From NCBI RefSeq assembly GCF_030285625.1, contig NZ_CP127294.1, positions 9,928,001-9,992,000 of the forward strand: DNA of 64,000 nucleotides, read 5' to 3'. Positions 53,069-62,224 of the stretch are shown here, piece by piece (position 1 is the first letter of the stretch; each line of letters starts with the position of its first letter). The stretch is from Amycolatopsis sp. 2-15 (lineage in GTDB: Bacteria > Actinomycetota > Actinomycetes > Mycobacteriales > Pseudonocardiaceae). The position numbers and the translations under genes were made by a program. The notes beneath the pieces were generated by a model. That model searched no databases. It saw only the letters and a program-made list of their open reading frames with translations, and had not been told where the DNA came from.

Positions 53069-53635
53069 GCGCGTGTGGTCCTCCTGGCGGTTCACGTCGG
53101 CCGAGTAGTACTCGCCGGCGAGCTTCTCCGCCTTGCCCCGCAGCAGGTCCAGCTGCTTCGCGAGCTCGTCCTCCGCGCTCGTTCCGTCGGCGTCCCGCCG
53201 GGAGGCGAACCAGCGCGGCAGGTTCAGGTACGTCTCCACCGACAGCGGCAGGTCCGTGCGCGCGAGCAGCAGCACGCGGTACTGCAGATCCGGCGTCGAG
53301 GCGAGCCGCAGCGGGTCCTTCAGCAGGTCGGACAGCACCTCGGCGACATGGCACACACCGTCCACAGCGGACGGTGGCAGGCGCCCGGAATGGCTGGACA
53401 CCTTCTGCACCAACGCTTCCAGCGACGAGCGCACCTCCGCCGCCTCCACGGTCGGGTCGACGACGAGCCGCACCTTCTCGGGCGGCGCGACGAGCGCGCC
53501 CGCCGTGTAGAGCACGGCCATGACCACGAACATCAGCCACAGCGGCCCGATCACGCCGACCGCGTAGAGCACGAGGCCGATCAGGCCGCCGACGCAGCCG
53601 GCGATGTTCTTGGTGGAGCCGAACCAACGCCTCAT
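53048..53635 (-). CDS. Two-helix membrane protein of the TelA/vWA operon
   Basis: A protein of 195 aa. After MRRWFGSTKNIAGCV come two closely spaced membrane helices (GLIGLVLYAVGVIGPLWLMFVVMAVLYTAGALV) and a soluble domain of about 135 aa with EKVRLVVDPTVEAAEVRSSLEALVQKV and KQLDLLRGKAEKLAGEYYSADVNRQ (helical). No family is recognised. Its ATG overlaps the stop of the vWA gene (ATGA), so it belongs to the operon. Confidence 0.8.
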   Translation of the reverse strand: MRRWFGSTKNIAGCVGGLIGLVLYAVGVIGPLWLMFVVMAVLYTAGALVAPPEKVRLVVDPTVEAAEVRSSLEALVQKVSSHSGRLPPSAVDGVCHVAEVLSDLLKDPLRLASTPDLQYRVLLLARTDLPLSVETYLNLPRWFASRRDADGTSAEDELAKQLDLLRGKAEKLAGEYYSADVNRQEDHTRYLGEDS

Positions 53636-55254
53636 TGGTACCCGCGAATCTCCTGGAAGACACTGGACAGCTGGGTGTTGCGGGCGTCGAAGACCTTGCC
53701 ACCGGTCATCGTGGCGACCTGCGTGAGCTCGTCGCCACTGCCCTCGCCGAACAGCACCGTGAACACCGGGATCTGCTTCATCGCCGCGGGCAGCGAGGCG
53801 AAGGCGGACTTGAAGCCGCCGAGGTTCGAGCCGCTCTCGTTCTCGCCGTCGGTCATCAGCACGATCGAGTTGAACCGATCCGGATCCTGAGCCACGAGCG
53901 GTTCCATCACCTGGTACGCGCGGTCGAGGCTGTCGTAGATCGCGGTGCCGCCGTCGGCCTGCAGGCCTTCGGCGAAGCTCTTGATCTTCGCCAGCTCGCC
54001 CTGCGGGTTCTGCTCGGGCACGGTGAACGTGACCGGTTCGCCCGGCGCGGTGTTGAACGGCAGCATCGTCACCTCCTCGCGGCTGCGGAACTGCCGGTAG
54101 CGGCCGACGAGCGAGTTGTCCGCGCCCGTGAGGCCGGCCAGCGCCGTGCGCAGCGCCTGGATGCGGTCACCCTGCATCGAGCCCGACGTGTCGAGCACGT
54201 AGAGCGTGCGCGAGGGACGGCGGATCTTGCTGAAGTAGGCCGAAAGCAGCGCGTCGATGGCCTGCTGCGTCGCCGGGAACGGCAGCTCGACCAGGTCGTG
54301 GGGCACGAACTGCCCACCGAGCTGCACGCCTGGAACCACCGGACGCCGCTGCGTGACTTGCATGATCCGCCGCTGCACGTCGGGGGTACGCAGGTAGTCG
54401 GTGAGCCGCTGGTGCGCGTCGCGGGCGTCGTTGCTCGCGCTGGTCAGCAGCGTGAGCGGATAGTCAGCGGTGACGACGCCGTCGCTGGGGTAGATCAGCT
54501 TCATCGGCTGCGGCAGCTTGCCGGAGGAGTTCATCGACAGCAGCACCGACTCGTAGTTCACCAGGCCGTCGACCTTCGCGCCCGGATCCTGGCCGGTCGC
54601 GCGGCGCTGGAACGCGTCGGAGAGCCAGCCCGACGAGCCGGCGGACATCACCTGCGCGCTGAAGAACTGCGTGAGCTGCGGCGTGACGGCGGCGATCTGC
54701 TGCGCGTCGATCGCCGTGCCGGAGTGGGCCAGCGCGGACGCGACCCCTACCAGCGCCGAGAAGCCGGAGTTGGACGCCGACGGGTCGGTCATCCCGTAGG
54801 TGAACTCCTTCTTGCCCGCCGCCGCGGCGATGTCCCCCCACGTCGGCGCTTTTTTATCCCACCCGAGCCGCTGCGCGACCGGCTGCGACAGGCCCAGCAC
54901 CACGGGCGAGCTCATGATCTTCACCTGGTTGCCCAGGCGCTTGGCCGCCTCGGGAATGCCTGCGGGGTAACGGTTCGAGGAGAACCAGACGGCGTCGTAC
55001 TTGCCGTCGAGGCTGCCGTTGGCGAGCGACTCGGCGCCCTCCAGCGTGCCGGTGAACGTGAACTTCACCTTCACGCCCGTGGCCTTGGCGGCCTCGTCGA
55101 GCACCGGCTGCATGTCGGCCAGCTCGCTGCCCGCGAGGATGCGCAAGGTGCCGGCTTCGGGCGGCCCGGCGTCGTCGCCGGAGCTCGGATCCGCCGACGA
55201 ACACCCCGTCACCAGCAGTGCGGCGGCGAGCGCCAGTACCGCGAGTTTCTTCAC
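53632..55254 (-). CDS. Lipoprotein with solute-binding domain fused to a vWA domain
   Basis: A protein of 540 aa. Lipobox LLVTGCSS; residues of about 35-330 are a type 2 periplasmic binding fold (LRILAGSELADMQPVLDEAAKATGVKVKFTFTGT, YDAVWFSSNRY, FTYGMTDPSASNSGFSALVGV). Residues of about 345-535 are a von Willebrand A domain with an intact MIDAS: TLYVLDTSGSMQGDRI (DxSGS), ADGGTAIYDSLDRA (Thr) and VLMTDGENESGSNLGG (Asp). An outer-face metal-dependent adhesion or sensing role is likely. Its start overlaps the telA stop by 4 nt. Confidence 0.9.
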   Translation of the reverse strand: MKKLAVLALAAALLVTGCSSADPSSGDDAGPPEAGTLRILAGSELADMQPVLDEAAKATGVKVKFTFTGTLEGAESLANGSLDGKYDAVWFSSNRYPAGIPEAAKRLGNQVKIMSSPVVLGLSQPVAQRLGWDKKAPTWGDIAAAAGKKEFTYGMTDPSASNSGFSALVGVASALAHSGTAIDAQQIAAVTPQLTQFFSAQVMSAGSSGWLSDAFQRRATGQDPGAKVDGLVNYESVLLSMNSSGKLPQPMKLIYPSDGVVTADYPLTLLTSASNDARDAHQRLTDYLRTPDVQRRIMQVTQRRPVVPGVQLGGQFVPHDLVELPFPATQQAIDALLSAYFSKIRRPSRTLYVLDTSGSMQGDRIQALRTALAGLTGADNSLVGRYRQFRSREEVTMLPFNTAPGEPVTFTVPEQNPQGELAKIKSFAEGLQADGGTAIYDSLDRAYQVMEPLVAQDPDRFNSIVLMTDGENESGSNLGGFKSAFASLPAAMKQIPVFTVLFGEGSGDELTQVATMTGGKVFDARNTQLSSVFQEIRGYQ

Positions 55255-56402
55255 AGCTCCCCCTCGTGCGAACGGCGCAGCCGGTCCTCGGCGCGCCGCA
55301 GCTCGCCGGACAACGACTCCACTGTGGACGCCATGTGCATCACGGCCTCGGCCTTGAACCCGTCGATCGCGTCGAGGGCCGAGTAGATCCGGTCGAACGA
55401 GTCGCGCAGCGTGTCGACGGCGACGGCCGGGTCGCTCGACGCCTTGCGGATCTCCGCGCTCTGCGACTCGAGCAGGGCGGCGTTGGCGCGCAGCAAGCCG
55501 TCGGTAGTCGACTGCAGAGCTGCGACCTCGTCGAGCACGTCGCGCTGGTTCGCCAGCGCCGCGCTCACCAGCAGGGCCACGCGCAGCGCGGAGACGGTGG
55601 TGGACACCGCCCGCTCGACGCCGCGGATCAGCTCGTCGTTGGTGCGGCGCACCAGGTCCAGCGCGAGGTAGCCCTGCGCACTCACGGCCAGCTGCGTCAG
55701 CACGTCCTGGTGGCGCTGGCGGATCGGGTACAGGATGTCGGCGCGCAATGCGTTGGCGTGCGAGGGATCCGTGAGGTCGAAGACGCCGGCCTGCCGGTCG
55801 ATCGCGCCGTCCACGGCCTCCGCGAACGCCGCCGCCTCGGCGAGCCGGCCGAGCGTGGCCCAGAGCCGTTCGCGCTCGCCCTTGAGGGCCGCGTTGTCTC
55901 GGCGGAGCACGTCCTGGCGGGTGCGCAGCTCGCGGACCAGCGCGTTCACCGGCTCGTTGGCCGCGCGGTAGCGGTCGAGGGCGCGCTTGGCGGTCGCGGC
56001 CGCCGGGAAGATGCCAAGGAGCTTGCGGCCGGTGATCGGCAGCTTGGCCGGGTCGAGCTCGGCGACTGTGCGGCGGAGCTCGACCAAGCTCGTGGTCACC
56101 TGTTGCTGCGGCGAGCCGACGGAGCCGCGCGCGGATTCCAGCGCCTTCGTCGAGCGGTCGAGCATCGTGCCGGCGACCGTGGCAGCCGCCCGCATGTCCG
56201 CTTCGCCGACCGCGAGGATCTCGTCGAGCAGCGTGGTGAACTCGGGCGCCTTGACGTCGAGTGCTTCCAGCCGCGTCGCGAACTCGCCGGCGCGACGGGC
56301 GATGTCGGCCCGCGTGTCGTCACCGAGCGCGATCAGCCCGGCGGCACGCTCCACGGGGACCGCCGCCACCGGCTCCGGTGGGGTGAGGGTGAACTCGTCC
56401 AT
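55251..56402 (-). CDS. TelA/toxic anion resistance protein
   Basis: A protein of 383 aa, mostly helical and coiled coil. The family core is visible in VSSPQQQVTTSL-like SVGSPQQQVTTSLVELRRTVAELDP, KLLGIFPAAATAKRALDRYRAANEPVNALVRELR, DILYPIRQRHQDVLTQLAVSAQGYLALDLVRRTNDELIRGVERAVSTTVSALRVALLVSAAL. TelA proteins are linked to tellurite, colicin and envelope stress by unknown means. No membrane segment, so it is cytoplasmic. Its ATG overlaps the stop of the upstream binding-protein gene (TGATG). Confidence 0.92.
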   Translation of the reverse strand: MDEFTLTPPEPVAAVPVERAAGLIALGDDTRADIARRAGEFATRLEALDVKAPEFTTLLDEILAVGEADMRAAATVAGTMLDRSTKALESARGSVGSPQQQVTTSLVELRRTVAELDPAKLPITGRKLLGIFPAAATAKRALDRYRAANEPVNALVRELRTRQDVLRRDNAALKGERERLWATLGRLAEAAAFAEAVDGAIDRQAGVFDLTDPSHANALRADILYPIRQRHQDVLTQLAVSAQGYLALDLVRRTNDELIRGVERAVSTTVSALRVALLVSAALANQRDVLDEVAALQSTTDGLLRANAALLESQSAEIRKASSDPAVAVDTLRDSFDRIYSALDAIDGFKAEAVMHMASTVESLSGELRRAEDRLRRSHEGEL

Positions 56403-57492
56403 CAGTACTGCTTCTGGATCGCGTCGAGCAGCCGTTCCAGCGTCTCGAACGACGGCGGTTGCACCGTGTCCACGAGATCGGCCGGCACCGGGGCCTTGGC
56501 CGCGGCCACGACGTCGCGGAACAGCTGCGGGTTCGTGGTGCGGAAGCCGAACGTCGCGGCGAGCTTGCCCAGCTCCGGGTCGGTCGAGAGCAGCTGGCCG
56601 ATCTTGTCCCCGTTGGGAGAGAACGGAACCAGCGTGTGCTTCGAGTACACCGTGGGCGCCGTGTAGAGCATCCGCATGTCGGGCCGGATCGACCCGTCGT
56701 GGCGCACGAGCCGATCCACGTACTGCGACTCGTAGATCAGCGCGAGCGGCGTCTTGCCCATGCCGGCCGAGAGGTAGTCCTCGAACGGTCCCTCGGTGCT
56801 GTTCTGCGTGTACCCCTGGTCGAGGAACAGCTTCGACACCTGCGGCAGCACCTTGGCTTCCTGGTCCGGCGTCGAGACGACGTTGTTGCCGTTGGCCACA
56901 AAGGAGACGATCGACAGGTACATCGCCGCGGAGTTCGACTCCCGCGGGTCGGTGGTCGTCACGAGGATGTTCTTGCGCACGGGGTAGGCGGTGTTGCCCG
57001 GCAGCTGGTCCCAGCGCGTGCCGGCCTGCGTGAGCTGCAGGTACTTCGCGATGTCGAGCACCTGGTAGTCGCCCGCGCCCTTGTGCACGGCGCCCGCGGC
57101 GCTGAGCAGCTGCACGATCGGCTCGAACGTCGCGATCGCCATCGGCGACTGGAACGGCGTGTACACCGTGGTCACCTTGCGGTCGCGCTGGATCTTCTGC
57201 GCCGCCGGCGACGACGAGGGGAACGCGAACTCGTACTTGGCGAGGTCGACCGTGGTCGCGATCTGGCGCGAACCCGCGGTGTCGACCTCCACCTTCAGAC
57301 CGTGCTTGGCGAACGCGTCGACCACGCGCTGGTCGGTGAAGAAGGCCTGCTTCTCCGAGCCGATCACCCCGCGCACGACGGTGAGGTCCCCCCTCCCGAC
57401 GCTTCGTCGCTCCCGGACCGCCCCCACACGATCACGGCCACGACGGCGAGCACCAGAACCACAGCCAGCCCGATGGACAACCGGCGTTTCAC
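56402..57492 (-). pseudogene. Membrane-anchored substrate-binding protein of the TelA operon, one frameshift
   Basis: GTG 57492 (AAGGTGG upstream) starts VKRRLSIGLAVVLVLAVVAVIVW, a signal anchor, then GRSGSDEASGGG. At a six-base C/G run (57388-57393) the frame changes; the protein continues as LTVVRGVIGSEKQAFFTDQRVVDAFAKHGLKVEVDTAGSRQIATTVDLAKYEFAFPSS to the stop at 56402, a type 2 solute-binding domain of about 320 aa. One more G would restore the frame. A miscalled homopolymer is the simplest explanation. It is the first gene of the operon with telA and the vWA lipoprotein. Confidence 0.85.
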
Positions 57493-57657
57493 GAACCCAC
57501 CTTCCGCACGTCCCGCGACGCGTCACCTCGGATCCTTCAGCCCCCGCAACTCGTTTGACTCGCGGCACGAGGAGTTCGAAGTGAACGATCAATGAACGAA
57601 CGGGGTCGATCGGGATCCGGTGAGGCCCCGGCTTTCCTTGCGACGGAAGGGAAATCA

Positions 57658-57713
57658 CGAACCGCCCGCGTGCTGCCGCCGGTTGATCACGGCGACCGCA
57701 CGCGGGCGGTTCG
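57658..57713 (-). terminator. Terminator of the histidine-kinase operon
   Basis: A perfect 16-bp inverted repeat (CGAACCGCCCGCGTGC at 57658-57673, complement at 57698-57713; 24-nt loop containing a smaller stem), 12 nt past the kinase stop. The rest of 57493-57725 holds no gene. Confidence 0.75.
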
Positions 57714-57725
57714 AAAGCGAACGGC

Positions 57726-59153
57726 TCAGAGTGAGGCTTGTTCCTCCACCGGCAGGCAGATCTCGAACCGCGTGTCACCCGGCACGGACGTCACCTTGAT
57801 GTCGCCCGAGTGCCGTTCCACGACGATGCGCCACGAGATGTCGAGGCCGAGGCCCGTGCCCTCGCCGACGCCCTTGGTGGTGAAGAACGGCTCGAAGATG
57901 CGCTGGCGCACCTCTTCCGGGATGCCGGGGCCGGTGTCGCCGATCTCGACGCGCACCTGCTTGCTCTCCTGCCACGTGCGCAGCGTCAGCGTGCCCTCGC
58001 CGCCCATGGCCTGCACGGCGTTGTCGATGATGTTGGTCCACACCTGGTTCAGCTCGGCGGCGTAGGCCGGGATGTGGTCGATGCCGCGGTCGTAGTTCTT
58101 CACGACCCGGATCCCGTCGCCGATCTTGCCCGAGAGCATCACCAGCGTGGAGTCGAGTCCTTCGTGGACGTCGATCCACTGGTGCGGCGCGCGGTCCATC
58201 TGCGAGTACTGCTTGGCCGCGCCCACGAGCACCGAGATGCGCGTGGTCGAGTCCTCGATCTCGCCCATGAGGATCTCGGTCTCGAGCGCGTAGGCGAGCC
58301 AGCGCAGGGCGCCGTCGAGCAGGCCCTCGCCGACGGATTCGAGGACGCCGTCGAGGTTCTCGGTCTTGAGTCCGGCCGCGACGAAGATCGCGGCGAGGTC
58401 CCAGCCCTGGTCGATGTCGTGGTCGTCGAACCAGTCGCTGATCTCGTCCTCACGATCGGACTGCTGCATCGCCGAGAGCCGCGGCGCGTCGGCGACCGTC
58501 TTGACCAGCTGTTCCTGCACGTCGAGCAGCTGCTCCAGCAGGTCCGGGTCGATGTCCTTCTTCGCCAGCAGGGCGAGCTTGTGGCGCATGCCGGCCACGC
58601 GCTCGCGCAGCGACGCCGTGGCGCGCACCGCGGCCGCGGCCGGGTTGTTGAGCTCGTGGGTGAGCCCGGCCGACAGCTCGCCGAGCGCGAGCAGCCGGCG
58701 CCGCGAGGAGATCACGGTGTCGCTGTTGCGCCAGCCGAGGTACATGCCCTCCAGCAGGTGCGCCGCCATCGGGAACCAATTGCGGAACTCCACCGCGAAC
58801 TCCGCCGACGGCAGCGCGAGCAGCGTCAGGTCCCCGATCGCATGCACGGTGGCACCGTAGGTGTGCTCGGTTTCCTGGTGCACGAAGAACTGCGTGGCGC
58901 CGAAGTAGGAGCCGCGCTGGTCGGAGCGCTTCACCTCGACGTCGGCGCCGCTCACCAGCCGCGACATCCGCAGCGCGCCCGAGAGCAGGATGTAGAAGCA
59001 GGTGGCCGGATCGCCCTCGCGGTGCACCGCGGTGTCGCCGTCGTAGTGTTCCAGCACGGCGTGCTGTTCGATCCAGTCGAGCTGCTCGTCGGAGAGGTGC
59101 TCGAACAGGAAGAGGCCGCGGAGTTCTTCGCGCGGCAGTGCGGGCTCCTTCAC
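57726..59153 (-). CDS. Histidine kinase with N-terminal cNMP-binding-type domain
   Basis: A protein of 475 aa. Residues of about 10-125 form a Crp-like sensor barrel (LFLFEHLSDEQLDWIEQHAVLEHYDGDTAVHREGDPATCFYILLSGALRMSR), without a canonical cAMP cassette. The phospho-acceptor is His166 in GELSAGLTHELNNPAAAA. The ATPase part has NQVWTNIIDNAVQAM (N box), IGDTGPGIP (G1) and FFTTKGVGEGTGLGLDIS (F and G2). No membrane helix, so it is a cytoplasmic sensor. Its ATG overlaps the stop of the receiver-reductase gene (ATGA), and the two form a two-component pair. Confidence 0.93.
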   Translation of the reverse strand: MKEPALPREELRGLFLFEHLSDEQLDWIEQHAVLEHYDGDTAVHREGDPATCFYILLSGALRMSRLVSGADVEVKRSDQRGSYFGATQFFVHQETEHTYGATVHAIGDLTLLALPSAEFAVEFRNWFPMAAHLLEGMYLGWRNSDTVISSRRRLLALGELSAGLTHELNNPAAAAVRATASLRERVAGMRHKLALLAKKDIDPDLLEQLLDVQEQLVKTVADAPRLSAMQQSDREDEISDWFDDHDIDQGWDLAAIFVAAGLKTENLDGVLESVGEGLLDGALRWLAYALETEILMGEIEDSTTRISVLVGAAKQYSQMDRAPHQWIDVHEGLDSTLVMLSGKIGDGIRVVKNYDRGIDHIPAYAAELNQVWTNIIDNAVQAMGGEGTLTLRTWQESKQVRVEIGDTGPGIPEEVRQRIFEPFFTTKGVGEGTGLGLDISWRIVVERHSGDIKVTSVPGDTRFEICLPVEEQASL

Positions 59154-60802
59154 TGCTCCTCCAGGTAGCGGTGGACCAGGGTGACGGCCATGGCGCCCTC
59201 GCCGACGGCGGAGGCCACGCGTTTCACCGACTGCGACCGGACGTCACCGGCCACGAACACCCCGGGCACGGACGACTCCAGGTGGTACGGGTCGCGGTCG
59301 AGCGGCCAGCCGGCGGGTTTACGGCCCTCGGTGACCAGGTCGGGCCCCGTCTGGACGAACCCGTGGTGGTCGCGCTGGATCACCTCGCCGAGCCAGTCGG
59401 TGCGCGGTGCCGCGCCGATGAAGATGAACAAGTGCCCGGTCTCGACGGTCTCCGTCGTATCGCTGTGGCACAGGGTCACGGCTTCGAGGTGGTCGGCGCC
59501 GTGGGCCTGGACGACGGTGGTGCCGGTGCGGACGGTGATGTTGTCGATGGCCGCGATCTGCTCGATGAGGTAGTGCGACATCGACTTCTCCAGCGAGTCG
59601 CCGCGCACCAGCAGCGACACCTCGCTCGCGTGCTGCGCGAAGAACACCGCCGCCTGGCCCGCGGAGTTCGCGCCGCCGACGATGTAGACGTGCTGGCCCT
59701 TGCACTCGGGCGCTTCCGTGGCCGCGGAGCCGTAGTAGACGCCGCTGCCGGTGAGCTCGCGGATGCCGTCGGCCTCGTGCGCGCGGTAGGTGACGCCGCT
59801 CGCGAGGATCACGGCGTGGGCGGCGATCTCGGAGCCGTCGCCGAAGGTGACCACGCGGCTCGACCCGCGCACCTCCAGCCCCACCACGTCGCGGGCGGTC
59901 AGGACTTCGGCGCCGAACTTCTGAGCCTGACGCCGGGCGCGGTCGGTGAGCTGCGCGCCGGAGACGCCGTCGGGGAACCCGAGGTAGTTCTCGATGCGCG
60001 AGCTCGTGCCCGCCTGTCCGCCCGTGGCCTTGCGCTCGACGAGCACCGTGCGCAGGCCTTCCGAAGCGCCGTACACGGCCGCGCCGAGCCCGGCCGGGCC
60101 GCCGCCGATCACCACGAGGTCGTAGAACTCCTGCGCCGGCCGCGTGGACAGGCCCACCGCGACCGCGATCTCGCCGCCGGTGGGCTGCTTGAGCACCGTG
60201 CCGTCCGGCGTCACGACCACCGGGATGTCGGTCTCCACGGCGCCGGCGGCCTGCAGGATGCGGCCGCCCTCGTCCTCGTCCACCGAGTACCAGCGGTAGG
60301 GCACGGCGTTGCGGGCGAGGAAGTCGCGCACCTTGAACGAGGGCGCCGAGTACCGGTGACCGACCAGCTTGGTCTCCTCGACGGACTTGTCGCCGACCGC
60401 GAGCCACGTCTCCACGAGGGAGTCGATGACCGGGTACAGCTTCTCCTCCGGCGGGTCCCACGGCTTGAGCAGGTAGTGGTCGACGTCGACCACGTTGATC
60501 GCCTGGATGGCCGCGTCCGTGTCGGCGTAGGCCGTCAGCAGCGCGCGGCGGGCGTTGGGGAACAGGTCCATCGCCTTCTCGAGGAAGGAGATCCCGTCCA
60601 TGTGGGGCATGCGGTAGTCGGCGAGGATCGCCGCGACGGCGTCGCCGCGCAGCTTGATCTCGCGCAGGGCGTCGAGGGCGTCGGCCCCGGAGTCCGCACG
60701 GATCACGCGGTAGTCCTTGCCGTAGCGGCGACGCAGGTCACGCGCGACCGACCGCGAAACAGCGGGGTCGTCGTCGACGGTCATCAGGATCGGCTGGCTC
60801 AC
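59150..60802 (-). CDS. Response-regulator receiver fused to a thioredoxin-reductase-like flavoprotein
   Basis: A protein of about 550 aa. Residues 1-130 are a receiver (ILMTVDDDPAVSRSVA, phosphorylated Asp62 in ILADYRMPHMDG, Thr in LLTAYADTDAAI, Lys in YLLKPWDPPEEKLYP). Residues of about 240-550 are a two-domain FAD/NADPH reductase (VIGGGPAGLGAAVYGASEG, ATGGQAGTSSRIENYLGFP, VYIVGGANSAGQAAVFFA, GVFVAGDVRSQSVKRVASAVGEGAMA). The CxxC redox pair of thioredoxin reductases is absent (GSGVYYGSAATEAPEC). GTG 60802 lies 7 nt after TAGGCT (60815-60810), a leaderless start. It works with the adjacent kinase. Confidence 0.92.
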   Translation of the reverse strand: MSQPILMTVDDDPAVSRSVARDLRRRYGKDYRVIRADSGADALDALREIKLRGDAVAAILADYRMPHMDGISFLEKAMDLFPNARRALLTAYADTDAAIQAINVVDVDHYLLKPWDPPEEKLYPVIDSLVETWLAVGDKSVEETKLVGHRYSAPSFKVRDFLARNAVPYRWYSVDEDEGGRILQAAGAVETDIPVVVTPDGTVLKQPTGGEIAVAVGLSTRPAQEFYDLVVIGGGPAGLGAAVYGASEGLRTVLVERKATGGQAGTSSRIENYLGFPDGVSGAQLTDRARRQAQKFGAEVLTARDVVGLEVRGSSRVVTFGDGSEIAAHAVILASGVTYRAHEADGIRELTGSGVYYGSAATEAPECKGQHVYIVGGANSAGQAAVFFAQHASEVSLLVRGDSLEKSMSHYLIEQIAAIDNITVRTGTTVVQAHGADHLEAVTLCHSDTTETVETGHLFIFIGAAPRTDWLGEVIQRDHHGFVQTGPDLVTEGRKPAGWPLDRDPYHLESSVPGVFVAGDVRSQSVKRVASAVGEGAMAVTLVHRYLEEQ

Positions 60803-60932
60803 ACCCGACAGCCTACGGCCGTGTCCACGAGCGGAGAACGGCATCGCGGGGTGGACCTGCTCCAGCCGGGCCTGGACCTGGGGATCGGTGCCGGAAGTGC
60901 CTGCGCGAACGGTCCGTTCGTGCCACTCCGGT

Positions 60933-62147
60933 TCAGGCCGGGCGGCCCAGCAACACGAACGCCCGCGCGGCCAGCTCCCGCACCCGAGCCCACTCCGGCG
61001 CGGTCGCCAGTGCTTCGAACGACCACGGCCCCGTCGGGCCGCTCATCTCTTCGAGGAGGGCATCGAGCTCCGCCGGCACCGCGACGGTGCCGGCGGGCAG
61101 CGCGTGCTTGAGCACCGCGAAGTACTGGTCGAACTCCAGCGCGAGCTCGTCGGCGTCGCGCAGCCCCTGCTTCTCGAGCAGCGCGATCTGCGCCGCGGCC
61201 GGCTGCGCCAGATCCCCGACGGCGATGACCAGGCGCCGGAAGAAGGACTCCTCGTTCTCGCGCGAGACGCCGGCAACCGCGTTCCACTGCGCCCGCAGGA
61301 AACCCAGCCGCGCGGGGTCCGCGACGGTGCGCAGGGCAGCGATGCGCCCACCCCGCGTCTCCACGACCGTCAGTCCGACGACTGTGCCGCCTGAGAGGAA
61401 GAGGATGCCCGGGCCGCCGTTGACCTCCGTGAGCACGAACTCCGACACGGACGCGAAACGCGCGAGCGTCGCGGCGGCGTTGCGGCGCACGGCGTCGCGG
61501 CCGCGGACGTGCACGCGTTCGCCGCCGCCGAGGTCCATCCACGTGGCGATGTCGGCCATCAGCAGGTCTTCGAGCAGCTCCAGCCGGCCCGAGCGGACGG
61601 CCGTCATGAAGCTCTCGGTGAGCCGCATCGAGCCGCTGTCGGACGTCGGGAACCGGGTCTCGCCCGCGTCGATCCGGCGGCGGGCGCGGCTGCAGTGCTG
61701 CCGGGCGCCGGCCTCCGTGAGCTCCAGCAAGCTCGCGAGCTCTGGGTAGGGGTAGTCGAAAGCCGTCCGCAGCACGAAGACCGCGCGTTCCACCGGAGTC
61801 AGTGCTCGCATCAGCACGAGCATCGCGAACGACACCGACTCACGCTGTTCCACCGTCTCCAGCGGCCCCAGTGCGCCGCCGCCGGTCAGCGCGGGTTCCG
61901 GGAGCTCGTCGCCCGCGGCGGACTCGTGCCGGGCGTGGGCGGACGTCAGGCGGGTGAGGCAGAGGTTCGTCACCGCTTTCGTGAGCCAGGCGCGGGGAGC
62001 GGTGATGCCGGCGTGGTCGGCGCGGCGCCAGCGCAGGTAGGCGTCCTGCACCGCGTCCTCGGCGTCGGCCGCCGAACCCAGCAGCCGGTAGGCCAGGCCG
62101 AAGAGCCGGCCGCGTTCGCCGTCGAAGAGTTCGGGCGTGGTTGTCAC
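60933..62147 (-). CDS. ECF41-type sigma factor with SnoaL-like domain and an extra C-terminal domain
   Basis: A protein of 404 aa. Sigma2: FDGERGRLFGLAYRLLGSAADAEDAVQDAYLRW; sigma4: LTPVERAVFVLRTAFDYPYPELASLLELTEAGARQHCSRARRRI. A SnoaL-like domain follows (FMTAVRSGRLELLEDLLMADIATWMDLGGGERVHVRGRDAV, the DGGG-type motif of ECF41). Beyond residue 290 there are about 110 more residues (EESFFRRLVIAVGDLAQPAAAQIALLEKQGLRDADELALEFDQYF..) that ECF41 proteins normally lack. GTG 62147 has GGGGAG upstream. Divergent from the SnoaL-like gene, a possible target. Confidence 0.9.
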   Translation of the reverse strand: MTTTPELFDGERGRLFGLAYRLLGSAADAEDAVQDAYLRWRRADHAGITAPRAWLTKAVTNLCLTRLTSAHARHESAAGDELPEPALTGGGALGPLETVEQRESVSFAMLVLMRALTPVERAVFVLRTAFDYPYPELASLLELTEAGARQHCSRARRRIDAGETRFPTSDSGSMRLTESFMTAVRSGRLELLEDLLMADIATWMDLGGGERVHVRGRDAVRRNAAATLARFASVSEFVLTEVNGGPGILFLSGGTVVGLTVVETRGGRIAALRTVADPARLGFLRAQWNAVAGVSRENEESFFRRLVIAVGDLAQPAAAQIALLEKQGLRDADELALEFDQYFAVLKHALPAGTVAVPAELDALLEEMSGPTGPWSFEALATAPEWARVRELAARAFVLLGRPA

Positions 62148-62224
62148 AAGGCGCTCCCCTGTTCAGTCCTCACTGCGCCACACACGAAGACCGCAATCAC
62201 CACCACAGTAGAGAGGGGACCCCT

